A model generated the notes under the pieces. The model was not told the origin of the DNA and made no database searches. It saw nothing but the letters and a program-made list of their open reading frames with translations. Below are positions 46,310 to 55,354 of a stretch of 64,000 nucleotides of DNA, one piece after another. The stretch's first letter is position 1. Each line of letters begins with the position of its first letter. The translations under genes and the position numbers were made by a program. This DNA is from Legionella quinlivanii (lineage in GTDB: Bacteria > Pseudomonadota > Gammaproteobacteria > Legionellales > Legionellaceae), in contig NZ_UGOX01000001.1 in assembly GCF_900461555.1 (NCBI RefSeq), positions 3,237,501 to 3,301,500 on the forward strand, written 5' to 3'.

Positions 46310-47509
46310 CTATACGTTCAGCAGCAAGCGTGCAGGATCTTCAAGTAACTCTTTGACGGTCACCAAAAATTGTACCGACTCCTTGCCATCAATTAAACGA
46401 TGATCATAGGACAAAGCCACATACATCATTGGACGAATAACCACCTGGCCCTTTTCGGCAATGGGTCGCTCTTCAATCTTGTGCATACCCAAAATAGCAG
46501 TTTGTGGCGGGTTAATAATGGGTGTAGCCAGCAGTGAACCAAAAACACCACCGTTTGTGATGGTGAAGGTTCCGCCCTGCATTTCTTCCATGCTGAGCTT
46601 GCCCTGTCTGGCTCTGCCAGCAGAATCATTAATTGCCTTTTCAATCTCGGCCATGCTCATCTGATCAGCATCGCGCACTACTGGAACAACTAATCCTCGA
46701 TCGGTGGAAACCGCGATACCAATATCATAGAAACCATGATAAACAATGTCCTGACCGTCAATAGAGGCATTAACCGCCGGGAACAATTTTAATGCTTCTA
46801 CAACTGCCTTGGTAAAAAAGGACATAAATCCCAATTTAACACCGTGTTTTTTCTCAAACTGATCTTTGTATTGGTTGCGAAGATCCATGACGCCTTTCAA
46901 GTTAACTTCGTTGAAGGTCGTTAACATGGCCGCATTATGCTGTGCCTGAACCAGACGTTCAGCAATTTTAGCGCGCAGGCGAGTCATGGGCACACGGCGT
47001 TCTTCTCTTGCTCCCATTGCAGCAGCTGGTTGCTGACTTGCAGCAGCGCTTGCAGGTTGAGCTGACTTGGCTCGATTGGACTCAATAAATGAAACCACAT
47101 CTTCCTTGGTCAGACGGCCGTCTTTACCGCTGCCGGTGACTTGCTGCGCCTGCAAGTCATGCTCAGACAACATGCGTCTTACTGCGGGACCTGTGGCTTT
47201 TTCTTCCTGGGGCTCGGCCTTTTCTGCGGGCTCTGCTTTGGCTGGTGCAGCAGGGGCTGGTGCTGCGGCTTCCCCGGCCTCAATTTTAGCCAGGATTTGA
47301 CTGGCTGTAACCGTCTCCCCTTCTTTAAAAAGGATTTCTGTTAGTATGCCATCTATTGGAGCCGGAACTTCAAGAACAACCTTATCAGTCTCCAAATCTA
47401 CAAGATTTTCATCGCGGCTGACCCTGTCGCCTGCTTTTTTATGCCAGGCTGCAATGGTGGCATCAGCAACCGATTCTGGCAGCGTCGGTACTTTCACTTC
47501 AATAGACAT
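46310..47509 (-). CDS. sucB: 2-oxoglutarate dehydrogenase E2 (dihydrolipoyl succinyltransferase)
   Basis: The 399-residue E2 core has a single lipoyl domain (residues 1-80, lipoyl Lys43 in [14 protein letters not shown]), an Ala/Pro-rich linker and an E3-binding domain ([20 protein letters not shown]). A catalytic domain follows, with the active-site His in [15 protein letters not shown]. It transfers the succinyl group to CoA. It is 61 bp after sucA; a CCAGCGG-CTAT-CCGCTGG hairpin (47542-47559) lies in that gap. Confidence 0.97.
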   Translation of the reverse strand: MSIEVKVPTLPESVADATIAAWHKKAGDRVSRDENLVDLETDKVVLEVPAPIDGILTEILFKEGETVTASQILAKIEAGEAAAPAPAAPAKAEPAEKAEPQEEKATGPAVRRMLSEHDLQAQQVTGSGKDGRLTKEDVVSFIESNRAKSAQPASAAASQQPAAAMGAREERRVPMTRLRAKIAERLVQAQHNAAMLTTFNEVNLKGVMDLRNQYKDQFEKKHGVKLGFMSFFTKAVVEALKLFPAVNASIDGQDIVYHGFYDIGIAVSTDRGLVVPVVRDADQMSMAEIEKAINDSAGRARQGKLSMEEMQGGTFTITNGGVFGSLLATPIINPPQTAILGMHKIEERPIAEKGQVVIRPMMYVALSYDHRLIDGKESVQFLVTVKELLEDPARLLLNV

Positions 47510-47541
47510 GGTGTGTCCTTCTTAACTAATTGTTATTTTCT

Positions 47542-47559
47542 CCAGCGGCTATCCGCTGG
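47542..47559. other. Hairpin between sucA and sucB
   Basis: CCAGCGG (47542-47548) pairs with CCGCTGG (47553-47559) across CTAT. It lies between the sucA stop and the sucB ribosome-binding site. There is no T-run, so it is more likely an RNA stability element than a terminator. Confidence 0.6.
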
Positions 47560-47570
47560 ACCTATCATTT

Positions 47571-50378
47571 TTAAATACTTAATGCCGCTTGTACCAGTTC
47601 TTGTTGTTGCTTGGCATGAAGCAAGGGGCTGCCTACCGCTGGAGAAGCTGCAAAACTTCTGCCGGCGTAAGTCAGTGTCTGCTCCGGGCTCAGACAGTCT
47701 ATGATGTTATGCTGAGAAGAGAACCAGACCCCTTGATTTTGAGGTTCTTCCTGACACCAGACAATTGCTTTTGCATTCGAGAATTTGGCAAGCTCGTTTC
47801 CTAGCGCTTTTTTAGGGAAAGGATAGAGTTGTTCAACTCGAATGATTGCAACACTCTCAATTTTCTCGTCACGGCGTTTTTGCAACAGATCATAATAAAC
47901 TTTTCCGCAACATAATACTATTTTTGTAACTTTGGCCGGATCCATTGTATCCACTTCGGGGATTACCGTGTGGAACTTTCCTTCCGAGAGATCAGAAAGC
48001 GGCGATACTGCAAGCTTATGACGTAATAAACTTTTGGGCGTCATTACGATTAAGGGCTTACGGAAGTTTCGAATCATTTGCCGGCGCAGCAAATGGAACA
48101 TTTGTGCCGGTGTGGTGGGTGTGCAGACCTGTATATTATGCTGAGCGCATAGCTGCATATACCGTTCAAGGCGGGCAGATGAATGCTCCGGTCCCTGGCC
48201 TTCGTAACCATGCGGTAACAGCATCACCAGACCGCACAAGCGTCCCCATTTCTGCTCACCAGAACTGATGAACTGATCAATTACAACCTGTGCACCATTG
48301 GCGAAATCACCAAACTGAGCTTCCCACAATACCAGTGAGGTTGGCTCGGAAGAGGCATAACCATACTCAAATGCAAGGACGGCTTCCTCTGACAGCACCG
48401 AATCGATTACTACAAAGTTTCGTTCAGCATCGGTCGACAGGGTTTCCAGAGGAACATAGGAGTTCCCTGTTTTCACATCATGCAAAACCGCATGGCGATG
48501 AGCAAAAGTACCACGACCGCAATCCTGACCGGACAGACGCACTTTATAGCCATCATTAAGCAGACTGGCGTAGGCCATTGTTTCCGCATAACCCCAGTTC
48601 ATGGGGATTTCATTATCAGTCATCTTCTGACGTTCAGCCATCAGTTTGCTGACTACCGGGTGCAATTCAAACCCTTCCGGTAATTGCTGTATTTTATCGG
48701 AAAGCATTTTAATATCGGCAGGACTTATTGTTGTATCGGCTTTATCAGTCCACTTGGCATTCACATAAGGGGACCAGTCAATCGATATGTTTCCTTCGTA
48801 ATCACCGTGCACCAGTTCAACAACCGGCAGGCCCTGATCGAGACGATTACGGTAATTTTCCATGGCTTCGTCGACTTGCTCCCTGGAAATAATTTGCTCA
48901 TTTATGAGTTGGTCGGCGTAAATTTCTCTCAAAGGACGCATGCTTTTTATTTTTTGATACATCGTCGGCTGCGTAACCGACGGCTCATCAGCTTCATTAT
49001 GTCCATGACGGCGATAACAAACCAAATCAATCACCACGTCGCGTTTAAACTTCATACGAAAATCAAAGGCTATCTGGGTCGCAAAAACCACGGCTTCCGG
49101 ATCGTCGCCATTCACATGAATGATCGGCGCCTGAACCATTTTAGCCACATCCGTACAATAAAGCGTGGAACGGGCATCAAGAGGATTGCTGGTTGTAAAC
49201 CCAATCTGGTTATTAATGACGATATGGACTGTACCGCCAGTCGAATAACCGCGAGCCTGGGAGAAGTTGAAGGTTTCCATTACGACACCCTGGCCGGCAA
49301 AGGCTGCGTCGCCATGTATGACTACAGGAACCACTTTGTCTTTTTTCTCCAAATCATTTCGGCGTCTTAAGCGGGCACGAACCGAACCTTCTACCACTGG
49401 CCCAATGATTTCAAGATGCGAGGGATTAAATGCAAGAGCCAAATGAACAATTGCGCCGCTTTCCGTACGGATATCAGAAGAAAAGCCCATGTGATATTTT
49501 ACATCGCCAGTCAGCTCTGATTTAACCTTTCCTTCAAACTCCTGAAATAAGGCATCAGGGGCTTTTCCAAGCACATTCACCAGCACGTTCAGACGGCCGC
49601 GATGTGCCATACCAATGATAACTTCATTAGTTTTAAACTCACCAGCCTGGTGGATGATTTCTTTCATCATCGGGATTAATGAATCCCCGCCTTCAAGCGA
49701 AAATCGCTTTTGTCCGACATAGCGTGTACCCAGATAACGTTCCAGACCATCTGCGGCAATTAAATCGTTGAGGATTTTTTTCTTTTGTTCATTATTGAAT
49801 TGAGGACGGCCGCGGCTGGACTCCATTTTTTTCTGAAGCCACTCAGTTTCTTCATTATCCGAAATATGCATGTACTCAATACCGATGCTGCCGCTGTAGG
49901 TATCACGTAATGCCTTGTAGAGATCTTTCAGAGGCATTTCAGAGCCATTGAAATTATTACCCACATAAAAATTGCGGTCCAGATCGCTCTCGGTAAGATG
50001 ATGATAACCTAGTTCAAGGCTCGGTACAGAGATACGCTCAGCCATATCAAGCGGATCAAGCCGGGCTGCATGGTGTCCATAGGCACGATACGCATTGACA
50101 AGATGAGCTATCTGATATTGCTTGCTGTCTTCAGAGCTGACAACCGCTGTTTTCTTTCGGCTAGCGTTTTGCAAAAAGTAATCTCGAACTTCACGGTGCG
50201 CCACATCCTGACCATTGCCTCTGTTTTCAGCAGCCATCTTATTAAAAACAGCCCGCCAATCGGCAGGAACGGAATCAGGATCCTGAAGATAATCTTCATA
50301 AAGCCCATCCACATAGGCCATACTGCCGCCTGAAAGATAGCCTAAAGCCCATTCATTTTGCAAATCACTAGCACTCAT
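47571..50378 (-). CDS. sucA: 2-oxoglutarate dehydrogenase E1 component
   Basis: This 935-residue thiamine-diphosphate enzyme decarboxylates 2-oxoglutarate and succinylates the SucB lipoyl arm. Conserved blocks are GGDSLIPMMKEIIHQAGE, VIIGMAHRGRLNVLVNVLGK, YHMGFSSD, HGDAAFAGQGVVMETFNFSQ, and a TPP-binding IHVNGDDPEAVVFA with FKRDVVIDLVCYRRHGHNEA. The C-terminal pyrimidine-binding domain has SGQDCGRGTFAHRHAVLHD. A GGAGAG precedes the ATG. It is 91 bp after sdhB and belongs to the same leftward block. Confidence 0.97.
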   Translation of the reverse strand: MSASDLQNEWALGYLSGGSMAYVDGLYEDYLQDPDSVPADWRAVFNKMAAENRGNGQDVAHREVRDYFLQNASRKKTAVVSSEDSKQYQIAHLVNAYRAYGHHAARLDPLDMAERISVPSLELGYHHLTESDLDRNFYVGNNFNGSEMPLKDLYKALRDTYSGSIGIEYMHISDNEETEWLQKKMESSRGRPQFNNEQKKKILNDLIAADGLERYLGTRYVGQKRFSLEGGDSLIPMMKEIIHQAGEFKTNEVIIGMAHRGRLNVLVNVLGKAPDALFQEFEGKVKSELTGDVKYHMGFSSDIRTESGAIVHLALAFNPSHLEIIGPVVEGSVRARLRRRNDLEKKDKVVPVVIHGDAAFAGQGVVMETFNFSQARGYSTGGTVHIVINNQIGFTTSNPLDARSTLYCTDVAKMVQAPIIHVNGDDPEAVVFATQIAFDFRMKFKRDVVIDLVCYRRHGHNEADEPSVTQPTMYQKIKSMRPLREIYADQLINEQIISREQVDEAMENYRNRLDQGLPVVELVHGDYEGNISIDWSPYVNAKWTDKADTTISPADIKMLSDKIQQLPEGFELHPVVSKLMAERQKMTDNEIPMNWGYAETMAYASLLNDGYKVRLSGQDCGRGTFAHRHAVLHDVKTGNSYVPLETLSTDAERNFVVIDSVLSEEAVLAFEYGYASSEPTSLVLWEAQFGDFANGAQVVIDQFISSGEQKWGRLCGLVMLLPHGYEGQGPEHSSARLERYMQLCAQHNIQVCTPTTPAQMFHLLRRQMIRNFRKPLIVMTPKSLLRHKLAVSPLSDLSEGKFHTVIPEVDTMDPAKVTKIVLCCGKVYYDLLQKRRDEKIESVAIIRVEQLYPFPKKALGNELAKFSNAKAIVWCQEEPQNQGVWFSSQHNIIDCLSPEQTLTYAGRSFAASPAVGSPLLHAKQQQELVQAALSI

Positions 50379-50469
50379 TTTTCACTCTCCAAAGGGAAAT
50401 GCTCTGCTCAATCCGAGCGTTCGCTGCATGCGCCGCCTGTTCTGATTAAGCAGGGCTATCAGAATCTTA

Positions 50470-51192
50470 TCAAGTTTCCTCTGTTAACATTTGCTTGCGA
50501 ATATCAGAAATCGCTTGCGTCGGATTGAGTCCCTTCGGACACACATTGGCGCAATTCATAATCGAACGACAACGAAAAACGCTAAATGGATCCTGTAATT
50601 TATCCAACCGTTTAATAGTAGCTGTATCTCTACTGTCTGCCAGAAAACGCCGCGCCTGTAGTAATCCGGCTGGGCCTACAAACTTATCTGGATTCCACCA
50701 GAATGACGGGCAGGAACTGGTGCAGCAAGCGCATAAAATGCACTCATACAAACCATCCAGCTTGGAGCGCTCTTCCGGGGTCTGCAGCCGTTCACGCGCT
50801 GGCGCCACCTCATCATTTTGCAGATAAGGCTCGATACGCTCATATTGCTGATAAAATTGCGACATATCAACAACCAGGTCACGGATAACCGGGAAACCAG
50901 GCAGAGGTCGGACCACAATTTTATCCGTTTTTAATTGTGACAAAGAAGTGATACAGGCTAATCCATTCGTGCCGTTAATATTCATCCCGTCTGATCCGCA
51001 AACGCCTTCACGGCAGGAACGACGATATGTAATTGTTTCGTCTTGCTCCGCTTTAAGCCTTTCCAGTAAAGTTAACAGCATGGGATCACTCTTGGCGGGG
51101 ATCTCCATTTTAAATTCCTGCATATAAGGCTTGCTATCAACCTCAGGATTGTAACGATAGAGATGCAGGCTCAATGTTCTGCTTGCCGACAT
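50470..51192 (-). CDS. sdhB: Succinate dehydrogenase iron-sulfur subunit
   Basis: This 240-residue subunit carries the [2Fe-2S] cluster (CREGVCGSDGMNINGTNGLA plus the following Cys), the [4Fe-4S] and [3Fe-4S] clusters (CILCACCTSSCPSFWWNP and CANVCPKGLNP). It passes electrons from SdhA to quinone. AAGAGGA lies 6 nt before the ATG. It starts 11 bp after sdhA. Confidence 0.97.
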   Translation of the reverse strand: MSASRTLSLHLYRYNPEVDSKPYMQEFKMEIPAKSDPMLLTLLERLKAEQDETITYRRSCREGVCGSDGMNINGTNGLACITSLSQLKTDKIVVRPLPGFPVIRDLVVDMSQFYQQYERIEPYLQNDEVAPARERLQTPEERSKLDGLYECILCACCTSSCPSFWWNPDKFVGPAGLLQARRFLADSRDTATIKRLDKLQDPFSVFRCRSIMNCANVCPKGLNPTQAISDIRKQMLTEET

Positions 51193-51203
51193 AATATATC
51201 CTC

Positions 51204-52973
51204 TTAATAAACACGTTCTTTGGGTTGAAACGGCTCTACATATTTCGGCTTCACATTAACCGGCCGATAATCAATGAGGTTCTCTTCACCAAAATATAGC
51301 GTATGTTTAATCCAGTTCGCATCATCACGCTTTGGAAAATCTTCACGGCTATGCGCTCCGCGGCTTTCTGTTCGTGCGAGTGCTGATTGCGCTGTCGCAT
51401 AGGCCGTAGCCATCAAATTGTCCAGCTCAAGAGCTGAAATCAGTTCTGTATTAAATACTTTGCTCTTGTCTTTGATACAGGCATTTTCCAGACGTGCTTT
51501 CAGTGCATCGAGACGATGCAGCCCTTCAGCCATCACCTGGCCGGTTCTGAACACACCAAAATCTTCCTGCATCACCCGCTGCATTTCTGCGCGCAATACC
51601 GCTGGTGAATCGCCCTCTTTCGCATCTTGCCAGCGCTGATAGCGAGCCAGCGACATGGCGACATCATCATCAGTTACATAAGGCATATCCGGCAATTGAT
51701 TCGATTGCCATAATTCTTCCACATGCAATCCGGCAGCCCGGCCAAAAACAACCAGGTCAAGCAGTGAATTACCGCCAAGACGATTTGCGCCATGCACGGA
51801 GACACAGGCACATTCACCCACAGCGTACAAGCCTTCCACGATTTGATCCATACCGTTGCGATGTGTCAGAACCTGACCATGAATGTTGGTTGGAATTCCT
51901 CCCATGCTGTAATGGCAAGTGGGTACAACAGGAATTGGCTCTACAATCGGATCTACACCTGCAAACTTGATTGACAGCTCGCGAATGCCTGGCAGGCGGG
52001 CTTTAATTAAATCGGCGCCAAGGTGATCAAGCTTTAATTTTACGTAATCTACACCCTGTGGATCAAAGCCCTTGCCGGCACGAATTTCAAGTGCCATCGC
52101 CCGGGCGACCACATCACGGGAAGCAAGATCCTTGACGCGTGGCGCATAGCGCTCCATGAAGCGCTCGCCATCTTTATTGATCAGATAACCGCCTTCACCG
52201 CGGCAACCTTCAGTAACCAATGTTCCTGCGCCAGCAATACCGGTTGGATGAAATTGCCACATTTCCATATCCTGCAGGGGGATTCCAGCGCGCAGCGCCA
52301 TTCCAAACCCATCGCCAGTATTGATATAGGCATTTGTGGTTGATTGATAGATACGGCCTGCACCGCCGGTTGCCAGAATACAGATACGGGTCTGATAAAA
52401 TACAACTTCACCCGTCTCAATGCAGATTGCGGTGACACCGGCTATCCTGCCCTGCGCATCTTTTACCAGATCCAGGGCATACCATTCGCTGAATACATGT
52501 GTTTTGGCACGCAGGTTTTGCTGATACAGCGTGTGTAAAAGCGCATGGCCTGTCCGGTCAGCGGCAGCGCAGGTCCGAGCGGCCTGTTCTCCGCCGAAGT
52601 TTTTTGATTGACCGCCAAACTGGCGCTGATAAATACGCCCATTGTCCATACGGGAAAATGGCAGCCCCATATGCTCTAATTCATACACTGCTTCAGGCCC
52701 GGTCTTGCACAAATATTCGATGCAGTCCTGATCGCCGATATAGTCCGCTCCCTTGACGGTATCATACATATGCCAGCGCCAATCGTCTTCATCCGCATTG
52801 CCGAGTGCCGCGGTAATTCCCCCCTGCGCCGATACTGTATGAGATCGGGTTGGAAAGACCTTTGATAATAAAGCCACTTTCAATCCTGAATTGGCGAGCT
52901 GAAGGGCGGCGCGCATACCTGCTCCGCCTGCGCCAATAATTACCGCATCAAATTTGTTACGAGCTAAGGCCAT
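51204..52973 (-). CDS. sdhA: Succinate dehydrogenase flavoprotein subunit
   Basis: This 589-residue subunit oxidises succinate to fumarate with covalent FAD. The dinucleotide-binding loop is [16 protein letters not shown]. The FAD attachment site is H45 in [17 protein letters not shown]. The active-site His and Arg region is [20 protein letters not shown], and [10 protein letters not shown] and [20 protein letters not shown] follow. It abuts sdhD with no gap and precedes sdhB by 11 bp. Confidence 0.97.
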   Translation of the reverse strand: MALARNKFDAVIIGAGGAGMRAALQLANSGLKVALLSKVFPTRSHTVSAQGGITAALGNADEDDWRWHMYDTVKGADYIGDQDCIEYLCKTGPEAVYELEHMGLPFSRMDNGRIYQRQFGGQSKNFGGEQAARTCAAADRTGHALLHTLYQQNLRAKTHVFSEWYALDLVKDAQGRIAGVTAICIETGEVVFYQTRICILATGGAGRIYQSTTNAYINTGDGFGMALRAGIPLQDMEMWQFHPTGIAGAGTLVTEGCRGEGGYLINKDGERFMERYAPRVKDLASRDVVARAMALEIRAGKGFDPQGVDYVKLKLDHLGADLIKARLPGIRELSIKFAGVDPIVEPIPVVPTCHYSMGGIPTNIHGQVLTHRNGMDQIVEGLYAVGECACVSVHGANRLGGNSLLDLVVFGRAAGLHVEELWQSNQLPDMPYVTDDDVAMSLARYQRWQDAKEGDSPAVLRAEMQRVMQEDFGVFRTGQVMAEGLHRLDALKARLENACIKDKSKVFNTELISALELDNLMATAYATAQSALARTESRGAHSREDFPKRDDANWIKHTLYFGEENLIDYRPVNVKPKYVEPFQPKERVY

Positions 52974-53327
52974 TTATAGTCCCCAGAAAATCATGAAGCC
53001 CCAGATAAACTGGGCGGATAACCAACCTGCAACCAATAGTTGGACAGTGAGTCGCAGAACCGTACATTTTATGTAATCAGTAGTAACAGTCCATATTCCT
53101 ATCCAGGCATGCAGAGAGAATGCAACCAGTGCCAGTAAACTGGCCACTTTAAACCAGCTGCTTTGAGCCCAGGTATGCCATTCGGTATAGCTAAACGGCG
53201 AATGGATGAGCAAAAATGCCAGAATAAAAACCATATAGGCAGCAAAATAAACTGCACTGACTCTTTGGATTAACCAATCCCGTAGACCATTTCCGGTCAA
53301 ACTGGTGACATTTGTTACCATATACAT
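52974..53327 (-). CDS. sdhD: Succinate dehydrogenase membrane anchor subunit D
   Basis: This 117-residue protein has three membrane helices. The haem b ligand is H73 in SLHAWIGIWTVTTDYIK, in the same position as E. coli SdhD His71; the Tyr of TDY is the quinone-site residue. QRVSAVYFAAYMVF is the first helix. It overlaps sdhC by 13 bp and abuts sdhA. Confidence 0.93.
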   Translation of the reverse strand: MYMVTNVTSLTGNGLRDWLIQRVSAVYFAAYMVFILAFLLIHSPFSYTEWHTWAQSSWFKVASLLALVAFSLHAWIGIWTVTTDYIKCTVLRLTVQLLVAGWLSAQFIWGFMIFWGL

Positions 53328-53689
53328 ATCCCCAGAAGAAGTGAAAAGATGACCGACGCACTAATGACTAAAATCGCCCCGCGCCGCCCGGATTCCAAGT
53401 GCTCTCCATAACCCAGATCCATCAGCATATGCCGTATGCCTGCAAGAAAATGATAAATTAATGCCGCGCCCAGGCCCCAGAACACCAGTTTTGAAAATGG
53501 ATGGGCCATCATCTCTCCCACTTTGTGAAAAGACTCTTCGCTCTGGAGGGATAAATCTATAAAATAGAATGCGACTGGCATCAGCACAAATAATAGTATT
53601 CCGGAAATACGGTGTAAAATCGATGCGATTGCCATCGGTGGATATTTTAAAGACCCCAAATCAAGATTTATCGGTCGTTTTTGTTTCAC
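53315..53689 (-). CDS. sdhC: Succinate dehydrogenase cytochrome b556 subunit C
   Basis: This 124-residue subunit has three membrane helices. SILHRISGILLF holds the conserved Ser/Arg of the quinone site. H80 in YHFLAGIRHMLMDLGYG is the haem ligand equivalent to E. coli SdhC His84. It is the first gene of the sdhCDAB-suc block. Confidence 0.94.
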   Translation of the reverse strand: MKQKRPINLDLGSLKYPPMAIASILHRISGILLFVLMPVAFYFIDLSLQSEESFHKVGEMMAHPFSKLVFWGLGAALIYHFLAGIRHMLMDLGYGEHLESGRRGAILVISASVIFSLLLGICIW

Positions 53690-53761
53690 TTATTAGCCAT
53701 CCTTAAAATTAGAGACAATAATCAACGCTGAATTATCAAAACTCAAGCCAAAACCTCGCAA

Positions 53762-53789
53762 AGTATACCACTCTGTTTTTTTGAAGCAA
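53762..53789 (-). promoter_or_regulatory. Possible promoter of the sdh-suc operon
   Basis: Read on the minus strand, TTGCTT (53789-53784) and TATACT (53767-53762) are 16 bp apart. The sdhC start is 72 bp downstream, leaving a leader. The -35 is a weak match to consensus. Confidence 0.4.
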
Positions 53790-53877
53790 TTCCACTCTTT
53801 GTGAAAGAACGATAATTTTCACAGGAAACTGCTTGCTTTGGTAGGGATTCTCCTGCTAAAACAGGTAATTTCATTTA

Positions 53878-54156
53878 ATGTCATTATACATGTGGATCCG
53901 ATGCCTTGCCGCCTGCCTTTATGACTGCCTGATTCTGACCGCCCTCTGTTTTATCCTGACAGGCATTGCTGTATTTCTGAATCATGGCCAGGCGATTATG
54001 CCAGGCAATCACTATCTACAACTCGCCTTATCGCTGCTTTTGTTTTTTTATTACGCCATTTCTCTGCGCTCCGGGGGGCAGACTATTGGCATGCGAAGCT
54101 GGAAATTACGCCTGATTAAGAAAGGTGAAAAGCAATGGCGGCTGATTAAACTTTGA
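53878..54156 (+). CDS. Small RDD-family membrane protein
   Basis: This 92-residue protein has RLAACLYDCLILTALCF near the N-terminus and SGGQTIGMRSWKLRLIKKG near the C-terminus, which match the RDD domain ends. Two or three hydrophobic segments are present. It is shorter than many RDD proteins (about 130-150 residues), mainly because the central loop is reduced. Some RDD proteins act as Na+/H+ antiporters; this one's role is unknown. It is divergent from sdhC. Confidence 0.75.
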   Translation: MSLYMWIRCLAACLYDCLILTALCFILTGIAVFLNHGQAIMPGNHYLQLALSLLLFFYYAISLRSGGQTIGMRSWKLRLIKKGEKQWRLIKL

Positions 54157-54179
54157 GTTACAGTCCCCTCCTGGCTCCT

Positions 54180-54337
54180 ACGTGCCTCGGCTTGTCCCTG
54201 AGAGATGGCCACAAAATTTAACCATCCTATAAGAGCCTACGTACCCCGTAAGAGTCTACGTACCCCGCTTTATGCGGGGTATCCATAAAGCATGGTAGTG
54301 AGTTTTAAAATGCTTTTGACAATCAGACGCATTGCCT
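54180..54337 (-). repeat. Dispersed intergenic element, copy 2 (two tandem units, inverted)
   Basis: Read on the minus strand, this stretch carries the same blocks in the same order as 4293-4657: AGGCAATGCGTCT, AAAGCATTTTAAAACTCACTA, a TACCCCGC hairpin (54261-54281), about two 19-bp units, TAAATTTTGTGGCCATCTCT and a CGAGGCACG end. It lies in the 228-bp gap between the RDD gene and the next, leftward gene. A related hairpin (54341-54361) follows it. Confidence 0.85.
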
Positions 54338-54340
54338 GGA

Positions 54341-54361
54341 TACCGCGCATAAAGCGCGGTA
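54341..54361. repeat. GC-rich hairpin (TACCGCGC-ATAAA-GCGCGGTA)
   Basis: A perfect 8-bp stem with an ATAAA loop is followed by CGTAGAC, which matches the start of a 19-bp tandem unit. It belongs to the family of 4347-4367, 7558-7580 and 54261-54281. It lies 24 bp beyond the stop of the leftward gene at 54385. Confidence 0.75.
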
Positions 54362-54384
54362 CGTAGACATTTGGCGTTAAAAAT

Positions 54385-55005
54385 TTATCTCTTCATACCT
54401 GGAGTGCCAGCCTGGGGGTGTTTTCGATAAACGTCACGAGGAGTGCCCTCAGGGTAACCATAGCCCTTGGAGGCCAATACTTTGACATTTTGCAAATAGC
54501 GCTCGCCCCAGGCACCGGGGTCGAAGTTGGTTACAACCACGTTGTAACTCAGATTAATCACAGACTCGAACGCCTTTCGTTGACCCAGCTCGTGACCGCC
54601 AAAAGCAATTTGCACTTCTGTTTCCTGATCAATACCGCCCGACTTTAATCGTTCGATTAGCAGAAAGATCATTTTTTCAATGGTGTAATACAGTTTGCAC
54701 ATCGACATGCCCGCCTCGTACATATCCTCTGCCTTTGACGTGGTCATTTTATGGCCGAAGTCATGAATATTGTAGACGAATTCACGCTCTTGAGAGTTAG
54801 GCAGTAATTCAGGCTCGATAACTAGTGGAGGTATTACAGGATCAATAATTGGACTAATAATATACAACTCAAAATTAGCCCAATGCCACCAGAGTTGATA
54901 GACCTGCTCTACCAATGCGATAGGGTCCATATCCTGGGCATTTTTAATTTCCTGGCGAATATCATCCCCAATCAAAAAGCCATCAGAATTATTTGCTTCA
55001 GCCAT
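54385..55005 (-). CDS. Conserved-looking orphan protein
   Basis: This 206-residue protein is not recognised. It is soluble, with a tryptophan-rich patch (EQVYQLWWHWANFELYIISP), a proline-rich stretch (PIIDPVIPPLVIEPELLPN) and a C-terminal segment KGYGYPEGTPRDVYRKHPQA. It has no signal peptide, and its cysteine is single. A compensated basic tail (GTPGMKR) ends it. It stands alone between the RDD gene and feoC. Function is unknown. Confidence 0.7.
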   Translation of the reverse strand: MAEANNSDGFLIGDDIRQEIKNAQDMDPIALVEQVYQLWWHWANFELYIISPIIDPVIPPLVIEPELLPNSQEREFVYNIHDFGHKMTTSKAEDMYEAGMSMCKLYYTIEKMIFLLIERLKSGGIDQETEVQIAFGGHELGQRKAFESVINLSYNVVVTNFDPGAWGERYLQNVKVLASKGYGYPEGTPRDVYRKHPQAGTPGMKR

Positions 55006-55129
55006 AATTTACACCGGTTCACTATCTATAGACTATCTTAGCTCAATTTAAGGATAGGTGTATCCCTGATAAATAGAAAAAAATTTGTAAATCCGGGCAG
55101 CAGTTAACAAACAACGGCCATTGGAGCTA

Positions 55130-55354
55130 TTAGTTTGGAGCGACGTACTGATAGTAAACGGGTGGAGTGGCTTTACACTTGAAACAACTGCTCTGACAGG
55201 CCGACTTTTCCTGACAGCAGGCAATCACACCTTTTCGCAACCAAAGATCAAGCATCGGCTGCAGTGCGCCAATATCGACGCCTAATAATCTTGCCAATTG
55301 CTGATTACTGGCTACTTTTTCTTTTTTAAAATACTCAAGAATTTGCATAAGCAT
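55130..55354 (-). CDS. feoC: FeoC-like regulator
   Basis: This 74-residue protein has a winged-helix start (MLMQILEYFKKEKVASNQQL, ARLLGVDIGALQPMLDLWLR) and a Cys cluster at residues 46, 47, 53, 57 and 60 that could bind an iron-sulfur cluster. FeoC proteins regulate FeoB or its proteolysis. It overlaps feoB by 20 bp. Confidence 0.85.
   Translation of the reverse strand: MLMQILEYFKKEKVASNQQLARLLGVDIGALQPMLDLWLRKGVIACCQEKSACQSSCFKCKATPPVYYQYVAPN

Noticed and set aside
54925-55080. PmrA-type box upstream of the 54385-55005 gene
   Set aside because: A CTTAAATT is followed after 11 bp by only TAAG; the second half-site is lost and no -10 is placed properly.
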